A DNA stretch of 64,000 bases from Fragilaria crotonensis (lineage: Eukaryota; Bacillariophyta; Fragilariophyceae; Fragilariales; Fragilariaceae). A model generated the notes under the pieces. That model saw only the letters and a list, made by a program, of their open reading frames with translations. It was not told where the DNA came from and ran no database searches. The position numbers and the translations under genes are program-made. Below, piece after piece: positions 22,145 to 33,949 of the stretch (position 1 is its first letter; each line of letters opens with the position of its first letter). The DNA is taken from assembly GCA_022925895.1 (NCBI GenBank), contig JAKSYS010000238.1, positions 1 through 64,000 on the forward strand, read 5' to 3'.

Positions 22145-23725
22145 ATGATTGAAAATCAGGAAGACGTAAGAGAAACACAACTTCTCGGAAGACAGAGCAC
22201 ACCAACGGAAACAACAAGGCGACACACGAACACAGAACAATTAACAATCGCACAAACGGAGTGGAGGAGAATTTTTACGCAGCGAACAGAAAACAGTACG
22301 GAGACTCAGAGAACACACCGGGAAATACACATATCTAGAGCAAATCAAAGAACGAATAAATACTGGGGAGACGAGTTAAAATCAAAGGAGGCAGGCACGT
22401 TGCGAGTTTACTCAGGGAATGTTAACGGTTTCACACTCGATCGACGCGGAGGACAATTCGATCATTATTGCGCAGCAATGAGAGAAGTTCAAGCGGACAT
22501 TATATGCGGACAAGAACACAATTTGGACACTGTTCAGTCGACTGTTCGAAGTATCTTATACGACACAACAAAACAGCATTGGAAGAGATCAAGAATAAAT
22601 TTTTCCAATACACCGGTAGCATTCAAAAATCAATACAAACCGGGCGGAACGTTTATGATGACAGTAGGAGATATAACAGGACGCGTAAGAACAGTATACC
22701 AGGACGGATGGGGACGATGGGTTTGCCACAAACTCCAAGGACGGACAGGACGAATAATTACAATTATCTCGGCATACCAAGTAGTAACAGATTTCCCAGG
22801 CAAAGGATTGATAACAGCCGCATCGCAACAACAAAGTCTTCTCATTCAAGCACAAGACAACATCACCGCCCCGAGGGTGGCTTTCCGCAGAGATTTGGGA
22901 AATTATCTAAAGCAATGCCGCGAAGGAAACGAGGAAATCTTTCTACTCGGAGATTTTAACGAGTGCATAGGTTCAGATCCTGACGCAATGCAAAAAATAT
23001 TGGATGACAATGAACTCACGAATGTAATGAGCAATAAACACTCAGGTCCGCTACCTGCGACATACTCAAGAGGACACAAATGTCTCGATTACGCATTCGC
23101 AACTCCGGGCATAATACAGTCTGTGGTCAATGCTGGTTACGAAGCGTTCAACGCAAAATTTCCAACAGATCATCGGGCTTATTACGTCGACTTCGCAATT
23201 GACCAATTGTTTGGAGTTCAAATTCAACCGTTGGCAAAGTTTGAACCCCGAGTTCTAAAATCCAACAACCTGCAACAAGTAACCGCTTACATCAAAGCTA
23301 AACACAAATTTCTGGAAGATCACAACGTCTTCGAGCGTATACAACAACTTGACCGACCCGGCAATCGCCATGTTTTTGCAGAACGGATTGACAAAGATGT
23401 AACTGCCGCAAGCATCGCAGCAGAAAAAGTTATTCCACGGTTCGATGCACCACACTGGTCAGCAGAATTGGCCAAGGCGAGAAAAAAAGTACAAGTATTG
23501 CAAAAGTGGATATCTTCGAAACGTACTGGAATACTGAATACAGAAACAATCAACCAAGAATGGGGAAACATCACTTCGGTCGACGAGCTACCGCAGACAA
23601 TACATGAGTGTTCAGTTATGTTAAGAGAGGCAAAAAGAGAAGTCAAAGCGATTGTTCAAGAGAGTTATCAGAGACGCGACCGTGAGAGACGAAAACGAAT
23701 CGAAATGTTAGAGCTTCAACACTGA
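22145..23725 (+). CDS. LINE-1 AP-type endonuclease region
   Basis: A 526-residue open frame forms the first part of ORF2. Endonuclease/exonuclease/phosphatase motifs appear in order: YSGNVNGF near 22410, CGQEHN near 22505, LLGDFNE at about 22945-22966, LDYAFAT near 23085 and TDHRAYYVD near 23166. These supply the Asn, Glu, Asp/Asn, Asp and His residues of the active site that nicks target DNA. A basic helical region follows (residues about 430-520) before the RT. Confidence 0.8.
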   Translation: MIENQEDVRETQLLGRQSTPTETTRRHTNTEQLTIAQTEWRRIFTQRTENSTETQRTHREIHISRANQRTNKYWGDELKSKEAGTLRVYSGNVNGFTLDRRGGQFDHYCAAMREVQADIICGQEHNLDTVQSTVRSILYDTTKQHWKRSRINFSNTPVAFKNQYKPGGTFMMTVGDITGRVRTVYQDGWGRWVCHKLQGRTGRIITIISAYQVVTDFPGKGLITAASQQQSLLIQAQDNITAPRVAFRRDLGNYLKQCREGNEEIFLLGDFNECIGSDPDAMQKILDDNELTNVMSNKHSGPLPATYSRGHKCLDYAFATPGIIQSVVNAGYEAFNAKFPTDHRAYYVDFAIDQLFGVQIQPLAKFEPRVLKSNNLQQVTAYIKAKHKFLEDHNVFERIQQLDRPGNRHVFAERIDKDVTAASIAAEKVIPRFDAPHWSAELAKARKKVQVLQKWISSKRTGILNTETINQEWGNITSVDELPQTIHECSVMLREAKREVKAIVQESYQRRDRERRKRIEMLELQH

Positions 23726-26040
23726 AAGCCGATGCAACGGAAGCGAAACGCCTTAGATGTTTGCAAAAAGGAGAAGCTATCAGAAACCTATTCGAAAAGC
23801 TTAAACGCCTCCGACTCACCAAGGAAAAGACAGGTGTCACACGCCTCGAGATACCAGCTAGCACAGAAGATGATCCAAATCAGTGCACAGATTGGCGACA
23901 AATCGATGTGCCAACAGAGATTGTGCATCATCTACGAGAACGTAACAGACGTCACTTCGGACAAGCGCATGGCACACCATTCACTGTCCCACCGCTCAGT
24001 GACGACCTAGGATTCACGGGACAAAGCAGCTCAACTGAAGCAATTCTTCGAGGCGAATACTCGCGCGACGAGTTGGACGATAACGTGGGGATTCTTTTGC
24101 AACATCTCAAACAAACGGAAGCAGTAGCATCAGCACATACGTGCCCGAAGATCGATGAGGAAGAATTCAAAGCAAAATTACGCATCTGGAGGAAACGACG
24201 ACGACATCCCCATCAGGCCTTCACCTCGGACACTATAAAACACTGATAGCGAAACACGCTTACTCGTTTATACCAGAGGAGGAGGATGATAACCACAAAC
24301 GACAACGCGAGGAATGGATCAAATGCAAGCAGAATTGGTAGACGTTCATCTGAAACTTATCAATTATGCGTTACTACGCGGATATTCTTTCACTCGATGG
24401 CATCAAGTTGCAAATACAATTATTTTCAAAGAACCGGGAAATATCCGAATCCATCGCACACGAGTAATCCATTTATACGAGGCTGATTACAACCTCGCCA
24501 TGGGTCTGAAATGGCGATCAGCACTCTACGGAGCAGAGAAGAAAGAATGCTGAACGACGGTCAGTATGGATCACGCCCCAATCGAAACGCGTTCGATCCG
24601 GTATTTATAGAAGAGCTACAAATGGAAATTTCGCGGCTAACAAGGAAAACACTGATTCAGACCAATTACGACGCGACTGCGTGCTACGATAGGATAGTAC
24701 CAAATCTCGCAATGGTGACAAGCAGAACATTCGGAGTTCCAGCAACGGTCACATCGGTAAACGCAAATACGTTGCAACAAGCCCAATACCGGATACGAAC
24801 AGATTTGGGACTTGCAGAAGAGAGCTACAGTCATTGTCATTCTAATCCCATTTACGGAACCGGGCAAGGAAGCGGAAATTCACCAGTTATCTGGTGTTTC
24901 TTATCGAGTATCCTGTACGATTGTTATGATGCCAAAGCTTTCAAAGCAGAATATTATTCACCGGATACATCCGAACACGCAAATTTAGGAATGGTGGGAT
25001 TCGTCGACGATTCCAATGGACAAACGAATCAGTTTTTAGCTGAAGAAACCGAACAGTCACGACAAGCTATGTTACATCAGATGCAAGCAAATGCACAACT
25101 TTGGTCCGATCTACTGAGCTCCACGGGGGGTGCATTGGAATTGAGCAAATGTTCTTATCATGTAATGGCATGGCAATTCACAGGACAAGGTTCTCCAGTT
25201 CTCATTACAGAACCGATAAAATACGCAGGAGTCACGGTCACAGATTCTATCCACGGCGAAGAACAACGACTCAAGTACTTATCGCCGTACGCATCTCATA
25301 AAACACTCGGACATTACAAAGAGCCAGCTGGGACACAAAAGGAGCAATACAGACAGCTGAAGAGAAAGAGCGACGAATCAGTGGAATTCATGCGTACATG
25401 CACGCTCACAAGAGAAGAAGCGTGGACTTACTACTACGCTTGCTATCTGCCAAGCATCGGATATCCGTTAGCGAACTCACATTTTACCGAAGCCCAACTT
25501 ACGAACATCCAGAGGAAAGCCATGGCAATCATCTTTGCAAAATGCGGATACAATCGGAATACAAAGAGAGAAATCTTATTCGGGCCGATCGAGTTAGGCG
25601 GAGCAAATTTTCGTCGTCTGTATGACCAACAAGGAATAGGGCAAATACACCTTTTCCTCTACCATTGGAGACTTCGGACACAAGCAGGACAACTTCTGCG
25701 ATGCGCGGTGGCGTGGGCCCAATACTGCGCAGGAATATCGACTCCTATCTTAGAAGACGTCCATACAAAGTTGACGCATCTTGAATCTCGGTGGTTGTTA
25801 TCCCTTCGGAAATATTTGTCACACATCGACGCAAGAATCCAGGTCGACAGTACAGGGCTAGCACCAATGGAACGAGCACGACTCATACATAATGGATCAC
25901 GTTATCGCTTCGAAGCAATTCACGGAGGCAGAGATTCGCAAGCTGAACTATTGCCGGTTGTATCTCGGCGCGCTGACAATTGCGGATTTGGCAACATCGG
26001 CAGGCGACCGTCTCGATAATGCCAAATTGCAGGAACAACT
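23726..26040 (+). pseudogene. LINE-1 reverse transcriptase region
   Basis: The RT core lies in the open frame 24511-26019. It has QYGSRPNRNAFDP, motif A as NYDATACYDRI (near 24664), motif B as GTGQGSGNSP (near 24856), and motif C FVDD at 25000-25011. The N-terminal RT part at 23761-24553 is in other frames, so the region has at least two or three slips. The thumb continues to EAEIRKLNYCRLYLG near 25930, shared with LINE-2 after its 5' truncation point. It copies RNA into DNA at the nicked target (family knowledge). Confidence 0.75.
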
Positions 26041-27009
26041 TCTCTCATGAGTATTAAGACTAAGTGGTTGACGGCACATCAAGAAAGACCGGAAAAAGCT
26101 GAGTGGCGGTTATGGTTAAGAGCAAATAAATTATGGAGTCATGAAAATGGCATCCTCCTCCAGCCTTTAGGGCGCTGGAAACTTCCCCATTCGAAGTCGC
26201 TTGGAACATTTCTCATACGCAACTTCTGACAAGTTATACGTGCGAACGCAAGCTGGAGAATACCACAGATACCGTAAAGGTCGATCGCAGATTTTTGAGT
26301 TAGGGAGGAGAACGATCAAGTTACAGGACATTCCTGCCAACGCGGTTCCGGTAGAAATCGAGGCGAGCGGCAACGCGCACTGGCGTTTAGTTCATCGGAC
26401 GGCCATTATACAACGCCAGCAGCAACCAATTGCAACATTCAAGGATTATATTCACACTCTGGAAGCGTGGGAAATCGATCTGTTAGAACACACAGAACTT
26501 TTGGTGGACCCGTATACTATATGCCTCGAACTACAAGAATCCTTTGCTGCAGGAGCGATGGGTCAGAAAAGTTCGGCACAGACGGAGCATTCGGATGGAC
26601 ATTGAGCAACACTAACGGGAAAGAGCGGCAAGGAATGGGTCCATCGCGAGGAAGTGTAATGGATTCGTACCGGGCTGAGTGCAGTGGAATGTTGTCGATA
26701 CTGAGGTTCCTTATCAGGCTTGCAGAGTTTACAGCGATGGACGGTCCATGGACAGGGACGATTGCGACAGATAGTCAGAGTATGCTCGACACGCTCTTTG
26801 GTCGAGATAAAAACAGCGGTCCAGCAGCTGCTACTCCGACCACTCTCCCACACAGATATCACACCGCAAATCCGATGATTCCAGAATGGGACCTCTTGAA
26901 AGAGATTAGAGAATCACTTCTCCAATTACCAATGGTCAAGTTAATGTACGTGAAAGGCCAACAAGATCGCGAACGCCATTATAGCCGACTCGATTTGTAT
27001 GCTCAACTC
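26041..27009 (+). pseudogene. LINE-1 RNase H region, first part
   Basis: Blocks parallel LINE-2: WRLWLRANKLWSHENG, LEAWEIDLLEHTELLVDPYT, FGWTLSN, YRAECSGMLSILRFLIRL, IATDSQSMLDTL and YVKGQQD. The RNase H acidic residues can be placed in the Glu of YRAE and the Asp of ATDSQ. The sequence stops at LDLYAQL, where Copia A is inserted, and a phase change occurs near 26500. Confidence 0.7.
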
Positions 27010-27337
27010 TGTTGAATAATGTTATCGACGGAATGACCGGACATAGTGAGAGGACAAACGGAGACGAAACGAATACCGGATGGAGAACCGTTGAGTCTAA
27101 ACAAGATATTAAAGAGAAACGGAAGCGGTCACGGCTGAGTGCCGGCAAGACTGAGAACGTATCACGTGTGAACGAAAAGGTCAATTGTAAACGGACCACC
27201 TTGGGAAACGAATGATAGTCTCATTCTAATTTAATTTTCCGATTTACAAGCGATTTAATCTCCCAGTGTCTACTACAGTACTGTACCGTTGTCTGATTGG
27301 CACGTAGGTACTGTGTGTTGATATTGTGGTTTCAACA
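27010..27337 (+). repeat. Copia A 5' LTR
   Basis: It starts TGTTGAATAATG, ends GGTTTCAACA, and is near-identical to 32419-32746. TGTTGA and TCAACA form the short inverted ends. Confidence 0.93.
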
Positions 27338-30300
27338 AAATTAAATTAGAAAACTCAAGTCCTAATCATGGCAGAGGCCAAGGAAAGGACCGAGCGAAAC
27401 AGTGATGCAGGACAGAAGGACAAGGAAGAAGGTGAAGCCAAAAAGAGAGGCTACAACTTCAACAAGGGTCATCGTGTCGCGTCGAAGAAATTTGAAGGAA
27501 AATGCGACGAGCTGAACGGAGCTATTTTTGATTGTTCTGAATCTAAAATGGCAGATACGTTCGTCAGAACCAAGAAGGAGTTATCCGCTTATTGCGGTAG
27601 GACTTTCAAGCATGGTGGCGACATTCGTCTCGCTATCGACACTCTTGAGGCGCCAACGTTCTTCCTACCAGACGACTTACCTCCAACAGCAACTGCTGGT
27701 CAGACGAAATTGTGGGAGACGCAGTCACAATGGTCGGAAAACAGATGGCGGGCTTCAACGAAAACATCAAGAAGCTATACGCCCTTGTATGGGGCAATGC
27801 ACCGACATGATGCAGCAGAAGCTGGAATCGAGCGCTGGCTGGGACGAGATCTGGCGAAGCGGCGATGGCCTGAAACTGCTCATACTTATCAAGAACATTG
27901 CGTATGCCTTCCAAAGCCAGAATTATCCAGGAAGGGCCATCCACGAAGCAAAGAAACGATATTTCAACCTGATGCAAAACGGAAGCACTACTCTGAAGGA
28001 GCATCTCACCGTTTTCAACAATCTCGTTGATGTGCTCGAACATACTGGCGGCAACATCGATGACGACGTCGGGATGGAACGGTATGTTCTAAACGGAAGA
28101 GACAAGGCCGCGATGACCCTGCCGAGCTCGGTGCTATGAAGGCCGAAGTCAGGGACAGGATCCTGGGAGTTGCGTTTATGTTGACGTGCGATCGTGCCCG
28201 TTTCGGCAAGTACATCGAAGGGATCAACAACGATTACAATGAGGGTAACGCCCGCTATCCCAACAGCAGGGCCGATGCATTTCATCGCCTCTCCAACTAC
28301 CAGAACAATCCTCGACTCGGACAGCGCGAGGTGGGAGGCGAAGGAAATTGCCTTCGTGAACGCCGACAGCGAGAAAGCTGACAAAAGGCCAAACCCAGAA
28401 GCAAGGAGCACATAACGTGTCACCGCTGCAAAAGAAAGGACACTACGCAAACGAGTGCGACGGTGAACGTGTGGCGGAGGGTGATGAAAAAGCCAGCAGC
28501 TGAAGCAGCCAAGAAACAGTCGGGTACGACGCTACTCACAAGTGGCATCTACGACATTGACTTCCTTGACGACCAAGATGAGGTTGCCAACTATGCCTTC
28601 AAACGTCGGCGCGGTTGGACCTGACCACGGGGTTGTCATGCAAATCGAGCACGACGGTAAGCTTCCGCGAAACTGGATCCTTCTTGATAACCAGTCTACA
28701 GTGGATGTTTTCTGCAACAAGAATCTGTTGTCGAATATTCGCGAGCATTCAAACTCGATGGACATTCACTGCAACGCTGGCATCGCCAGTACTAAGTTGA
28801 TCGGCGAGCTCCGTGGATACGGAACCGTGTGGTACAACCCTGCAGGCATTGCGAACATTCTGTCTCTCGCGAAGGCGAAGAACGTGGATACCGCGTGACA
28901 TTCGATACCGAGGAAGGAAATGCTTTCCACCTAACCAAACATGACGGGACGGTGCGTGTTTTCAAGCAGTCCCCGAAGGCTATACTACATCGATACCAAG
29001 GAACAGGACCATGAAGACACAGCAGGACACTATGGCGTGAACCTGATCAATACGGTAGAGGATAACCGTATTAAGTACCCGAACGCGATTACTCGAAGGC
29101 GGTACTGGCTCGAAAGGTACAAAAATCATCGGAAGACCAAGCACTAAGACATTCCTGGGCATCGTGGACAAGAACCTGTTCCAAAATTGCCCTGTCAAGC
29201 GTGAGGACATCATTGCAGCGGAGCGGATATTTGGCCCAGAGGTCGGATCGCTCATGGGCAAGACAATCCGAAAGACGCCAAAAGCAGTCCAGGCTACGTA
29301 CACCAATATACCAGCTACCATAATGTCTCGGTACCGGAAAGTGACTCTTGCCGGTGATATCATGTTCGTAAACAAGCTTCCATTTTTCGTTACAATTTCG
29401 AGGAATATTCGGTTTTCGACATCTGAGTTCCTAACCAACCGAAAATCCGAGACGATTTTTAAGGCCATCACGCATGTGCACCAGACGTATGCAAAGCGTG
29501 GGTTCCACATTGAGGTGATACTGATGGACGGCGAGTTTGACAAGGACGGTCTCGTTGGTGACGTTGCGGAGTTAGGGATCACCATAAATTGTGTGGCCGC
29601 CGAAGAACATGTGCCCGAGATAGAGCGCCACATCAGGACCATCAAAGAAAGGTCCAGAAGTGTGGTCAGCACACTGCCGTTCAAGCAATTGCCCGCAAGA
29701 ATCGTTATCGAGCTCATACACTACGTGGTGTTCTGGCTCAACAGTTTCCCTGCCCAGAGGGGCATTTCCGATGTGTTGAGCCCTCGAGCTATCGTGGTGG
29801 GGTCGACGATTGACTATGCCACTCATTGCAAAATCGAGTTTGGCGCTTACGTCCAGACCCATGAACCCCACGACAACTCTATGACACCGCGCACGACAGG
29901 TGCCATTGCGCTCCGCCCGACAGGTAACGCACAAGGGGGACACTATTTCTACAGCCTTACAACTGGTAAGCGCCTGCACCGCACACAATGGACAGAACTC
30001 CCAATCCCTGCAGATGTCATTGATCGGGTGCACAGACTATCTCGGCGCGATCTCGAACTGACTCCCTTGAGTTTTCCGATCGGGCAGGAGTGCTCATTCC
30101 CGATAATGACGACGATGGTGACGATGGCGACGATGCGAATGATGAAGACGACGATGGTGACGATTTCGATCCGAACGACGACCCAGATGATGATGATGAC
30201 GACTGGATCGACGGCCAGATCGCAGGAGTGGATGATGAGATCGTTGAGATTGTTGAAGAGAACATCCCACCAGATGTTGCCATAGAAGAGGATGCAAACG

Positions 30301-32418
30301 AAATCATAAATATGGACGACGAAGTCATCATCGACGACGAAGCGAACGAAGTGACGAGCAAACGCGAACGAGGTGACGAGAGACGACGGTGAACGCTAAC
30401 GACGAAGCAACGAGAGCAAACGCGAACGCTGACGACGAAGCAAACGAAGTGACGAGAGCAAACGCGAACGAGGTGACGAGAGGATGCCGAAAACGACGAA
30501 GTGAACGCCGAAGATGACGCAAACGAAATGACGAGAGCAAACGCGAACGAGGTGACGAGATGCCCATAACGAAGCGAACGAGGGCGAAATCGCCCCGAGA
30601 TTGCCCCACTTGTGCCAGCAGCACGAGCCGAAGCTGCGCGGCCTGCAATGCAAGTCGACGAACTCATGGACGAGCGATACGGAAGGAGGCTGGGAAAATA
30701 TAATCTCCGGGCCCGAAAGCCGCGAGACTATGGCCACCTTCACGCTACGCTCGAGTCGATCGCCATGACACAGCACAGCGTACGAAAGGGACTCCGAATT
30801 TTTGGCGAAGCAGGCGTTGACGCCGTGCTCAAAGAACTAATGCAACTATACGACCGCGAGGTCATAAGGCCAAGGGGCAAAGACGAGATGACCGACGAAG
30901 AACGCGAGGCGGCACTGCAATACCTAATGTTCCTGAAGCAGAAACGAGATGGCACGGTAAAAGGAAGAGGCTGTGCAGACGGCAGAAAACAGCGATCATA
31001 CACCACCAAGGAAGAGGCGAGTTCACCAACGGTCGCAACTGAGTCAGTCATGCTATCATGCACAATTGACGCCGAGGAAGAGAGAGATGTGGGGGTGGTC
31101 GACCTCCCAGCTGCGTTCATGCAGGTCGGGATGGAGGGCGAAAGAACAGTCCACATGAAACTGGAAGGGAAGATGGCTGAGCTGATGGTCCGGATCGATC
31201 CCAAAATGTATCGAAAGTACATTCAGATGGAAAACGGACGGATGGTGCTCTATGTGGAGCTGGAGAAGGCATTATACGGCACACTTACGGGCGCATTTCT
31301 GTTTTGGAAGAAGCTGAGCAAGCAGCTGGTTAAATGGGGATTTGTTCTGAATCCTTACGACAGTTGTGTTGCCAACAAAATGATCAATGGTAAGCAATGT
31401 ACCATTTTGTGGCATGTGGACGATCTTAAGATCTCCCATGTCGACCCGAAAGTTGTTGACGACGTGATCGAGCTGCTTAAGTCCGAATTTGGAAAGGAAG
31501 CCCCGCTCACAATTTCGAGAGGAAAGGTACACGAATACCTTGGTATGACGATTGACTTCAGCGTTAAGGGCAAGGTTAAGTTTACGATGATCGATTACAT
31601 CGAGAATATGATAACGGAACTACCTGCCGACATGTCTGGAACGGTCAGGTCACCGGCATCATCGCATCTGTTTGATGTTAATGATGATGCGGAAAAGCTG
31701 AACACCGAGCTGTCCGATTTCTTCCATCACAATGTGGCTAAGCTTCTGTTTCTATGCAAGCGTGCCCGTCCAGATATACAGACAGCAGTCGCGTTCCTGT
31801 GCACTCGCGTGAAAGAGCCGGACGTGGACGATTACAAGAAGTTGGGCAGGACTATGATGTATCTGCGAGGCACCGCCAAGATGCCATTGACGTTGGAGGC
31901 TGACGGATGCAACGTCGTTAAATGGTGGGTTGACGCCTCGTTTGCGGTCCACCCTGACATGCGAAGCCACACAGGTGGCGTGATGACACTGGGCAAGGGG
32001 GCGATCTACGGCACTTCCACTCGACAAAAGATTAATACGAAAAGTTCGACTGAGGCCGAACTGGTTGGGGTGAACGACATTCTGCCACAAGCCCTATGGA
32101 CCCGATACTTCTTGGAGGCCCAGGGATACGCAGTTAAAGAGTCCATTGTCTATCAAGACAATAAGAGTACGATCCTATTGGCTGAAAACGGGAAGTCGTC
32201 GAGTGGAAAGCGAACTCGACATATCAATATTCGCTACTTCTTTATCAAGGATCGGGTGGCCTCTGGAGAGGTCAAGATTGAGTATTGTCCTACCAACGAG
32301 ATGGTTGGTGACTTCTTTACTAAACCCTTGCAAGGTATGCAATTTATAAAGTTCCGCGACGAGATCATGAACGTCAATCCTACGACCCACGATGTTGGAT
32401 CACAGGATTGCAGGAGTG

Positions 32419-32746
32419 TGTTGAATAATGTTATCGACGGAATGACCGGACATAGTGAGAGGACAAACGGAGACGAAACGAATACCGGATGGAGAACCGT
32501 TGAGTCTAAACAAGATATTAAAGAGAAACGGAAGCGGTCACGGTTGAGTGCCGGCAAGACTGAGAACGTATCACGTGTGAACGAAAAGGTCAATTGTAAA
32601 CGGACCACCTTGGGAAACGAATGATAGTCTCATTCTAATTTAATTTTCCGATTTACAAGCGATTTAATCTCCCAGTGTCTACTACAGTACTGTACCGTTG
32701 TCTGATTGGCACGTAGGTACTGTGTGTTGATATTGTGGTTTCAACA
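32419..32746 (+). repeat. Copia A 3' LTR
   Basis: It is the 328-bp partner of the 5' LTR. The RT-RNase H reading frame runs into it and ends at 32624, as noted in the findings. Confidence 0.93.
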
Positions 32747-33949
32747 AACTCAACGTGGACGCGGATGATATGGCACGAGAGTATCAGGAGAAATACGGTC
32801 AGGCTCGACCATATGCTTTGATGACTAAGCACACCGGAGCTTATCTAGTTTATCCAGAAGGAACGAGAACGGCGAAATATGGACCCGATATCCGTCGACG
32901 AGCAACAAGTGAACCATTGAAACAATACATCCAAACGAAGAACAATTTCGACGAAAGCACCATGCAGATGATCAACTGGAGTGCTCACGGTAAATCAATG
33001 CGCAAACATATTAAACATCGACTTCAACTCACAAAAATGGTCCACGAGTGCCTGCCAACTCTAAGAATCTCAATCGCCAGGACAACGGGAGAAGACTATG
33101 TCCTGGGTGTCAAAGGTCCACACGAGAAGACCGAGATCACATAATTCGATGCACAGCAGAAAGTCGAGAGCTCTGGAGAGCGAAATTTATGTCCTCGATC
33201 GAGGGTTTTCACACAAAAGTTGATACGTATCGACCGCTAAGACATTTATTGAGAGGCAATCGAGAATGGATGCTGACCGAAGACGATGATTTGGTCCTCA
33301 ATGCAAACGAATTTCATCCCGACGTACGTACGGTGATCCAACAACAGAATGCTATAGGTTGGAGGCAGCTATTCAACGGGAGGTTCGGGACTGAATGGAG
33401 TAGAGTGCAAGATGATTACTATGCAAGAGAGAGGAGTCAGCACGGGAAGAACGATAAACGTAGTGGCGAAAAGTGGCAAACGAAGATGATATCACACATA
33501 TGGAAAAAATGGATGCAATTGTGGAAAGTACGAAACGAAGAGCTACATGGATGCGATCAAGCCGCTCAAAATTTGGCAAAAAGAAAAGAGGTTGAACGGG
33601 AACTTCGCGCGGCTTATGATAACCGAAATCACTACGAGCCAAGGGTGCAGGAATTATTATGCCGAGATATACAGGATCAGCTGCAGCGGCCGACTTGGGT
33701 CACACAGAATTGGCTGACGGTGAACGCACCGGTTTTTAAAGAAAGTATGAAGCGTGTTAAAAATACGGCCATCGCTGGCGTACGATCGATAAGGACATAC
33801 TTCGCGCCCCAACGGTAGGGATCATTGTGGAGTAATGAGAAAGGCTACTGGACGTGCTTCTCGAGCGAGGTATGTTCAGTCGTGTGGGTCGAACTTTTAT
33901 GCAAGAAAGAAGCGGCAGCACGTAAAATAGAGGTTTGGTTTTTTTTTTT
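32747..33949 (+). pseudogene. LINE-1 RNase H end, zinc finger and 3' tail
   Basis: It resumes with NVDADDMAREYQEKYGQ, supplying the last RNase H Asp. A finger CPGCQRSTREDRDHIIRC follows near 33105. The C-terminal domain has IGWRQLFNGRFGTEW, KVRNEELHG and VTQNWLTVNAPVFKESMKR, ending at the stop near 33818. One phase change lies near 33110. The untranslated end finishes with GCAGCACGTAAAATAG and a T-run at 33939-33949. All blocks have partners in LINE-2. Confidence 0.75.

Larger units (their letters stand above)
27010..32746 (+). mobile_element. Copia A: Ty1/Copia LTR retrotransposon, young
   Basis: This is a 5,737-bp element with 328-bp LTRs (27010-27337 and 32419-32746), flanked by the 5-bp duplication AACTC (27005-27009 and 32747-32751). 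Parts in order are gag with a CX2CX4HX4C knuckle (about 27368-28490), protease (about 28540-28900), integrase (about 29160-30080), an acidic repetitive linker (about 30080-30610), RT with a VDD box (about 30770-31600) and RNase H (about 31900-32400). This is the Copia order. The LTRs differ at about one site, so insertion is recent. The 3' half looks whole; the gag-to-integrase half has a few breaks. It is inserted in LINE-1. Confidence 0.92.
9990..33949 (+). mobile_element. LINE-1: non-LTR retrotransposon, split by two insertions
   Basis: It is a LINE with ORF1 (coiled coil), AP-type endonuclease, reverse transcriptase (FVDD), RNase H and a C-terminal zinc-finger region, in that order. Tn-1 (10856-20887) interrupts ORF1 and Copia A (27010-32746) interrupts the RNase H region; without them the element is about 8.2 kb. 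Its 3' end is GCAGCACGTAAAATAG followed by a T-run at 33939-33949, nearly the same as in LINE-2. The 5' boundary is uncertain and no target duplication was found. The coding frames are broken in several places. Confidence 0.8.

Noticed and set aside
22034-22253. Short Cys-rich hydrophobic minus-strand frames
   Set aside because: They are antisense to the LINE-1 ORF1-ORF2 junction and have no support of their own.
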